From positions 124,001 to 188,000 of the forward strand of contig NZ_QTUV01000004.1 of NCBI RefSeq assembly GCF_003435815.1: a stretch of DNA of 64,000 bases. Reading direction: 5' to 3'. The DNA comes from Dorea sp. AM10-31 (GTDB lineage Bacteria > Bacillota > Clostridia > Lachnospirales > Lachnospiraceae). Position numbers and translations under genes: made by a program. Shown here one piece after another: positions 59,402-64,000 of the stretch (the stretch's first letter is position 1; every line of letters begins with the position of its first letter). Below the pieces are notes generated by a model, which was not told the origin of the DNA, did not search any database, and saw only the letters and a program-made list of their open reading frames with translations.

Positions 59402-60142
59402 ATGCTGGAAGGAAAAGTGGCGGTTGTCACAGGCGCATCCCGCGGAATCGGGAAAGCGATTGCGTTAAAACTGGCATCCCAGGGAGCAAAAGTTGTGATC
59501 AATTACAACGGTTCAGAAGAAAAAGCAAAAGAAGTGCAGGCGCAGATTGAAACAGAAGGCGGAAAAGCAGTGATTTACCGGTGTGATGTTTCAGATTATG
59601 GTGCATGTCAGACATTTATACAGGATGTAATAAAGACAGAAGGAAGTATGGATATTCTTGTAAACAATGCAGGAATTACAAGAGATGGTCTGCTGATGAA
59701 AATGTCAGAAGAAGATTTTGACAGGGTGATCGATACAAATTTAAAAGGTGCTTTTCACACGATCCGGTTTGCGGCACGTCAGATGCTGAAACAGAGGAGT
59801 GGAAGGATCATTAACATGGCATCCGTTGTAGGCGTGACAGGAAATGCCGGACAGGCAAATTATGCTGCATCGAAAGCAGGCGTGATCGGACTGACAAAAG
59901 CGACAGCAAGAGAACTGGCATCCAGAGGAATCACAGTCAATGCAGTTGCACCGGGATTTATTGAGACGGATATGACAGCAGTGCTCCCGGAAAAAGTAAA
60001 AGAAGCATCGGTATCGCAGATTCCACTTGGGAAATTCGGTTCGCCGGAGCAGGTAGCATCTGCAGTCGCATTTCTTGCGTCCTCTGATGCAGCTTATATT
60101 ACCGGACAAGTGCTCCATGTGGACGGCGGCATGGTGATGTAA
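59402..60142 (+). CDS. fabG: 3-oxoacyl-ACP reductase (FabG)
   Basis: 246 residues. TGASRGIGKAIA nucleotide-binding motif, NNAG, catalytic Ser141, Tyr154 and Lys158 (NYAASKAG), end GQVLHVDGGMVM. NADPH-dependent reduction of 3-oxoacyl-ACP. A 91-nt gap with AACAGGTT repeats (59321-59328 and 59363-59370, both in TTGAA/GGAACAGGTT-like context) separates it from fabD. Confidence 0.96.
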   Translation: MLEGKVAVVTGASRGIGKAIALKLASQGAKVVINYNGSEEKAKEVQAQIETEGGKAVIYRCDVSDYGACQTFIQDVIKTEGSMDILVNNAGITRDGLLMKMSEEDFDRVIDTNLKGAFHTIRFAARQMLKQRSGRIINMASVVGVTGNAGQANYAASKAGVIGLTKATARELASRGITVNAVAPGFIETDMTAVLPEKVKEASVSQIPLGKFGSPEQVASAVAFLASSDAAYITGQVLHVDGGMVM

Positions 60143-60221
60143 GCAGGAAGAAAAAGAGCATGGCAGTGATTACAGACGTGACAAAGATACAAGTGTGTAA
60201 TGGCATAAAGGAGAAAAGGAT

Positions 60222-61463
60222 TTGAAGAGACGAGTAGTAGTGACCGGACTTGGCGCAGTAACTCCGATTGGAAATACGGTAGAAGAGTTCTGGATGGGAA
60301 TTAAAGAAGGAAAAGTCGGGATCGGAGAGATTACGAAATTCGATACCACAGATTATAAAGTGAAGATCGCAGCTGAAGTGAAAGATTTCGTAGCAAAAGA
60401 GCGGATGGATTTTAAAGCTGCAAAGCGAATGGAACCATTTTCCCAGTATGCAGTGGCAGCTGCAAAAGAGGCATGTGAGGATGCAGGATTTGATATTACA
60501 AAAGAAGATCCGTTCCGTGCAGGTGTGATCATTGGTTCCGGAATCGGAAGCCTGCAGGAAGTAGAGAAAGAATACGATAAAATCAAAACCCGCGGACCGG
60601 GACGTGTGAATCCGTTAATGGTGCCATTGATGATTTCCAATATGGCAGCAGGAAATGTTTCGATTCAGCTTGGATTCCGCGGAAAATGTACGAATGTTGT
60701 GACTGCATGTGCATCTGGGACAAACTGTATCGGTGATGCATTCCGCGCGATCCAGTACGGCGATGCAGATGTTATGGTGGCAGGTGGAACAGAGAGCTGT
60801 ATCTGTCCGACCGGAGTAGCAGGATTTACAAGTCTGACAGCATTGTCTACATCAACAGATCCAATGCGCGCATCCATTCCGTTTGACAAAAACAGAGATG
60901 GATTCGTACTTGGTGAAGGCGCGGGAGTGGTGTTCTTGGAGGAACTGGAACATGCCAAAAAACGAGGCGCGAAGATTTATGCGGAAATCGCAGGATATGG
61001 AGCAACCGGAGATGCCTACCACATTACTTCACCGGCAGAAGACGGAAGCGGTGCAGCCAAAGCGATGGAACTTGCAATGGAAGAAGGAAATGTAACGCCG
61101 GAGCAGATTGATTATATCAATGCACACGGGACAAGTACACATCACAATGATCTGTTTGAAACACGCGCGATTAAGCTGGCACTTGGAGATGAAGCAGCTA
61201 AAAATGTAGTGGTAAATTCGACCAAATCTATGATCGGACATTTATTAGGAGCAGCAGGCGGCGTAGAGTGTGTCGTCTGTGTGAAAACGATACAGGATGG
61301 ATTTATCCATCAGACAGTGGGAACTACCGAGACAGATGAAGAGTGTGATCTGGATTATGCAGTAGGTGCGCCGGTAGAGAAAGACGTAAATTATGTGCTG
61401 ACCAATTCACTGGGATTTGGTGGACATAATGCAACACTGTTGTTGAAACGTTATGAAGGATAA
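60222..61463 (+). CDS. fabF: 3-oxoacyl-ACP synthase II (FabF), TTG start
   Basis: 413 residues. The start is TTG 60222: [16 protein letters not shown] is the normal FabF N-terminus, and AAGGAGAAAAGG lies just before. Catalytic Cys163 in TACASGTNC, His in NAHGTST and His in [11 protein letters not shown]. Elongates acyl-ACP and carries temperature control of chain type in the family. A TTG start may lower its translation relative to neighbours. Confidence 0.95.
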   Translation: MKRRVVVTGLGAVTPIGNTVEEFWMGIKEGKVGIGEITKFDTTDYKVKIAAEVKDFVAKERMDFKAAKRMEPFSQYAVAAAKEACEDAGFDITKEDPFRAGVIIGSGIGSLQEVEKEYDKIKTRGPGRVNPLMVPLMISNMAAGNVSIQLGFRGKCTNVVTACASGTNCIGDAFRAIQYGDADVMVAGGTESCICPTGVAGFTSLTALSTSTDPMRASIPFDKNRDGFVLGEGAGVVFLEELEHAKKRGAKIYAEIAGYGATGDAYHITSPAEDGSGAAKAMELAMEEGNVTPEQIDYINAHGTSTHHNDLFETRAIKLALGDEAAKNVVVNSTKSMIGHLLGAAGGVECVVCVKTIQDGFIHQTVGTTETDEECDLDYAVGAPVEKDVNYVLTNSLGFGGHNATLLLKRYEG

Positions 61464-61485
61464 TACTGGAAAGCGAGAGAATAAC

Positions 61486-61962
61486 ATGGAATTTCAGAAT
61501 CTGATTACATTGATTGAGTCCGTGTCAGCATCTGATCTGACCGAACTGAAATATGAAGAAAATGGTGTGAAGATAAAACTCAGTAAAAAAGAAAGAAAAG
61601 TGCAGACGATCCAGGTATCAGAGGCACTGACATCCGAGACGGCAGCTCTTACGGCAGGCAGAAATGAAAAGGATATTCAAAGTACCGGTACAGGCAAAGA
61701 AAATGTAAATGAAGAAAACGTGCCGGCGGGAAAAGTAGTTGCATCCCCGCTTGTCGGAACTTTTTATGTAGCACCTGCGGAAGATGCGGAAGCATTTGTA
61801 CAAATCGGAGATACGGTGAAAAAAGGACAGACGCTGGCGATCGTAGAAGCGATGAAACTGATGAATGAGATTGAGAGTGACTACGATGGAACGGTTGCGG
61901 AAGTTCTGGTAGAGAACGGAGCACCGGTAGAATACGGACAGCCATTATTCCGCATTATTTAG
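61486..61962 (+). CDS. accB: Biotin carboxyl carrier protein of acetyl-CoA carboxylase
   Basis: 158 residues from ATG 61486. N-terminal helix [29 protein letters not shown], a Pro/Ala-poor linker (about 45-80), and the biotinyl domain with EAMKLMNEI, biotin on Lys124. Shuttles CO2 from AccC to the AccDA carboxyltransferase. Confidence 0.95.
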   Translation: MEFQNLITLIESVSASDLTELKYEENGVKIKLSKKERKVQTIQVSEALTSETAALTAGRNEKDIQSTGTGKENVNEENVPAGKVVASPLVGTFYVAPAEDAEAFVQIGDTVKKGQTLAIVEAMKLMNEIESDYDGTVAEVLVENGAPVEYGQPLFRII

Positions 61963-61988
61963 GAAAAAGAGTCTCACAGGAGGAACAG

Positions 61989-62417
61989 ATGAAACATTTA
62001 GATATAGCAGAAATTCAGGAAATTATTCCACACAGACATCCATTTTTACTTCTGGATTACATTGAAGATTATGAGCCGGGCGAATATGCCATTGGATATA
62101 AATGTGTAACTTACAGGGAAGATTTTTTCGCCGGACATTTCCCGGGACAGCCGGTCATGCCGGGAGTATTGCAGATTGAAGCTCTGGCACAGGCAGGTGC
62201 GGTTGCGATTTTAAGTGTACCGGAAAATAAAGGAAAGATTGCATTTTTCGGCGGAATAAATAAATGTAAATTCCGCGGAAAGGTACTGCCGGGTGACAAA
62301 TTAAAATTAGAGACACGGATCATTAAAAAGAAAGGTCCGGTAGGTGTCGGAGAGGCAGTTGCAAGTGTAGACGGTAAAGTTGTTGCAAGTGCAGAACTGA
62401 CATTTATGATTGGATAG
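61989..62417 (+). CDS. fabZ: 3-hydroxyacyl-ACP dehydratase (FabZ)
   Basis: 142 residues behind AGGAGGA. Hot-dog fold with IIPHRHPFLLLD and the catalytic-site segment GHFPGQPVMPGVLQIEALAQAG containing the His and Glu. Dehydrates 3-hydroxyacyl-ACP. No FabA-type isomerase is in the window. Confidence 0.96.
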   Translation: MKHLDIAEIQEIIPHRHPFLLLDYIEDYEPGEYAIGYKCVTYREDFFAGHFPGQPVMPGVLQIEALAQAGAVAILSVPENKGKIAFFGGINKCKFRGKVLPGDKLKLETRIIKKKGPVGVGEAVASVDGKVVASAELTFMIG

Positions 62418-62427
62418 GTGAGCATGT

Positions 62428-63777
62428 ATGATTAAGAAAATTCTGATCGCAAACCGCGGGGAGATCGCAGTTCGCATCATTCGTGCGTGCCGGGAAATGG
62501 GAATTGAAACGGTTGCGGTGTACTCAGAAGCAGATAAAGAAGCATTACATACAAAACTTGCAGATGAAGCAGTCTGCATCGGTCCGGCTCCGTCGAAAGA
62601 CAGTTATCTGAGCATGGACCGCATTATTAGCGCAACTATTATAACCGGTGCAGATGCCATTCATCCGGGATTTGGTTTTTTATCCGAGAATAGTAAATTC
62701 GCAAAATTATGTGAAGACTGTGGCATTACATTTATCGGTCCGGATTCCGATGTAATCTCGAGACTGGGAAATAAGCAGGAAGCAAGAAATACAATGACAG
62801 CGGCTGGTGTACCGGTGATTCCGGGAAGTACAGAAGCAATTTATGATGTAGAGACAGGCGCAAAAACAGCTGCCGAAATCGGTTATCCGGTCATTGTCAA
62901 GGCAGCGCTTGGCGGTGGCGGAAAAGGAATGCGTGTTGCAGATACGCCGGAAGAGTTTGAAAATGCATTTCAGACAGCGCAGAAAGAAACAGAGATGGCA
63001 TTTGGGGATAACACAATGTATATCGAACATTTTGTGGAAAATCCCAGACACATTGAATTTCAGATCCTTGCAGACAAATATGGAAATGTCATTCATCTGG
63101 GAGAACGAGATTGCTCTATTCAGAGAAATCATCAGAAAATGATCGAGGAATCGCCGTCGATTGCACTTAACAGCAAATTGCGGGAAAAGATGGGATATGC
63201 GGCAGTTACGGCGGCAAAAGCAGCCGGATATGAGAATGCCGGAACGATTGAATTTCTGCTGGAGAAAAACGGGAATTTTTATTTTATGGAAATGAATACC
63301 CGTATCCAGGTGGAACATCCGGTGACTGAATGGGTTACAGGGATTGACCTGGTCAAGGAGCAGATTCGGATCGCATCAGGGGAAAAACTTTCTTATAAAC
63401 AGGAAGATGTTCACTTAAGCGGACATGCAATTGAATGCCGGATCAATGCAGAAAATCCGGAAAAAGGCTTCCGTCCGTCTCCGGGTACAATTACGGATAT
63501 GTATCTTCCGGGAGGCAAAGGAATCCGCATCGATTCAGCAATTTACAGCGGATATACGATTCCACCATATTATGATTCCATGGTTGCCAAGCTGGTCGTA
63601 TGGGCAAAAAACAGAAAAGAAGCCATTCGGAAAATGCAGAGTGCACTGGGGGAAATTATTATCGAAGGAATTGATACAAATGTAGATTACCAGTATGAGA
63701 TTCTGCATCATCCGGATTATTTAAAAGGCAATATTGACATTGGGTTTATTGAAAATATGCAGGTGAAAGCACAGTAA
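62428..63777 (+). CDS. accC: Biotin carboxylase subunit of acetyl-CoA carboxylase
   Basis: 449 residues. Start [26 protein letters not shown]-grasp glycine loop [10 protein letters not shown], metal site [17 protein letters not shown]-terminal domain RPSPGTI. ATP-dependent carboxylation of biotin on AccB. 10 nt after fabZ. Confidence 0.97.
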   Translation: MIKKILIANRGEIAVRIIRACREMGIETVAVYSEADKEALHTKLADEAVCIGPAPSKDSYLSMDRIISATIITGADAIHPGFGFLSENSKFAKLCEDCGITFIGPDSDVISRLGNKQEARNTMTAAGVPVIPGSTEAIYDVETGAKTAAEIGYPVIVKAALGGGGKGMRVADTPEEFENAFQTAQKETEMAFGDNTMYIEHFVENPRHIEFQILADKYGNVIHLGERDCSIQRNHQKMIEESPSIALNSKLREKMGYAAVTAAKAAGYENAGTIEFLLEKNGNFYFMEMNTRIQVEHPVTEWVTGIDLVKEQIRIASGEKLSYKQEDVHLSGHAIECRINAENPEKGFRPSPGTITDMYLPGGKGIRIDSAIYSGYTIPPYYDSMVAKLVVWAKNRKEAIRKMQSALGEIIIEGIDTNVDYQYEILHHPDYLKGNIDIGFIENMQVKAQ

Positions 63778-63816
63778 CACAAAGCATAAGGATAGAGATA
63801 ATAAAGGTGACATTTT

Positions 63817-64000
63817 ATGAAACTGGACAATATGTTTAAAAAGACCAGGCAGATTTCTGGAAGAAAAAATTATATTCATCTGGGTGGCAGAAAACCGGAA
63901 GTGCCGGAAGGATTATTGCGCAAATGCAACAAATGCGGCGGTGCAATTATAGCGGAAGATGTAAAAAGAGAGTATTTTATCTGCCCGAAATGCGGAGGGT
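63817..64000 (+). CDS. accD: Acetyl-CoA carboxylase carboxyltransferase beta subunit, 5' part
   Basis: 61 codons visible before the window ends. The zinc-ribbon cysteines CNKCGG and CPKCGG and the preceding VPEGLLRKC match AccD. AAAGGTG lies upstream of the ATG. An accA gene is expected next. Confidence 0.88.
   Translation, partial: MKLDNMFKKTRQISGRKNYIHLGGRKPEVPEGLLRKCNKCGGAIIAEDVKREYFICPKCGG

Overview
The window looks like a chromosomal stretch of a low-GC anaerobic Firmicute, most likely a gut Lachnospiraceae (the Dorea / Mediterraneibacter / Ruminococcus torques group is my best guess; that is inference). Reasons: ferredoxin-dependent 2-oxoacid oxidoreductase, iron-sulfur serine dehydratase (sdaAB-sdaAA), radical ThiH, FabK-type fatty-acid synthesis with FabT-like operators, strong AGGAGG ribosome binding sites, and many Ig-like, FIVAR and LRR surface proteins without LPXTG signals. 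I saw no phage genes, transposase genes or CRISPR arrays.

Layout. 1-866: end of a family-2 glycosyltransferase. 1035-3398: a surface protein split by one in-frame TGA. 3496-11586: a same-strand cluster of a TVP38-type membrane protein, a fusion of two rSAM/selenodomain-associated transferases, an APH-like kinase, a YnjBCD-like ABC importer and a nucleoside-hydrolase-family protein. Its gene set recalls the uncharacterised E. coli ydjX-ynjF locus. 11623-35046: eight large secreted proteins (giant LRR_5 protein, two Ig-plus-rhodanese proteins, two internalin-like LRR proteins, FIVAR/Ig proteins). Six carry the same lysine-rich C-terminal module, and four genes share an unusually uniform promoter. 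The rhodaneses are the natural counterpart of YnjE, so 3.5-35 kb may be one functional region for import and extracellular sulfur chemistry plus a cell-surface protein set.

35422-43902 is central metabolism: a GAPDH with an unusual cofactor loop, a four-subunit 2-oxoacid:ferredoxin oxidoreductase (a thiamine-diphosphate enzyme), then a TPP riboswitch and thiS-thiF-thiG-thiH-tenI. A REPIN-like palindrome separates this from the convergent mgtE, which has a long leader. 45848-54427 holds an AhpD-like protein, tRNA-Leu(CAG), a DUF4317 protein, sdaAB-sdaAA-nth, a small conserved protein, a P-type cation ATPase and a YfcE phosphodiesterase.

54738-55762 is a promoter, an unrecognised structured RNA leader and a short-chain dehydrogenase. 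55853-64000 is the type II fatty-acid operon fabH-acpP-fabK-fabD-fabG-fabF-accB-fabZ-accC-accD (last gene cut by the window), preceded by a consensus promoter bracketed by two FabT-like palindromes.

Main points for a second look: two surface genes interrupted by TGA in a window where I count only one TGA among 48 genuine stops; the ynj-like import cluster next to cysteine-bearing Ig-rhodanese proteins; the fixed-spacing promoter family; a repeated 21-bp inverted repeat flanking the ABC operon; and the RNA leader at 54773-54921.
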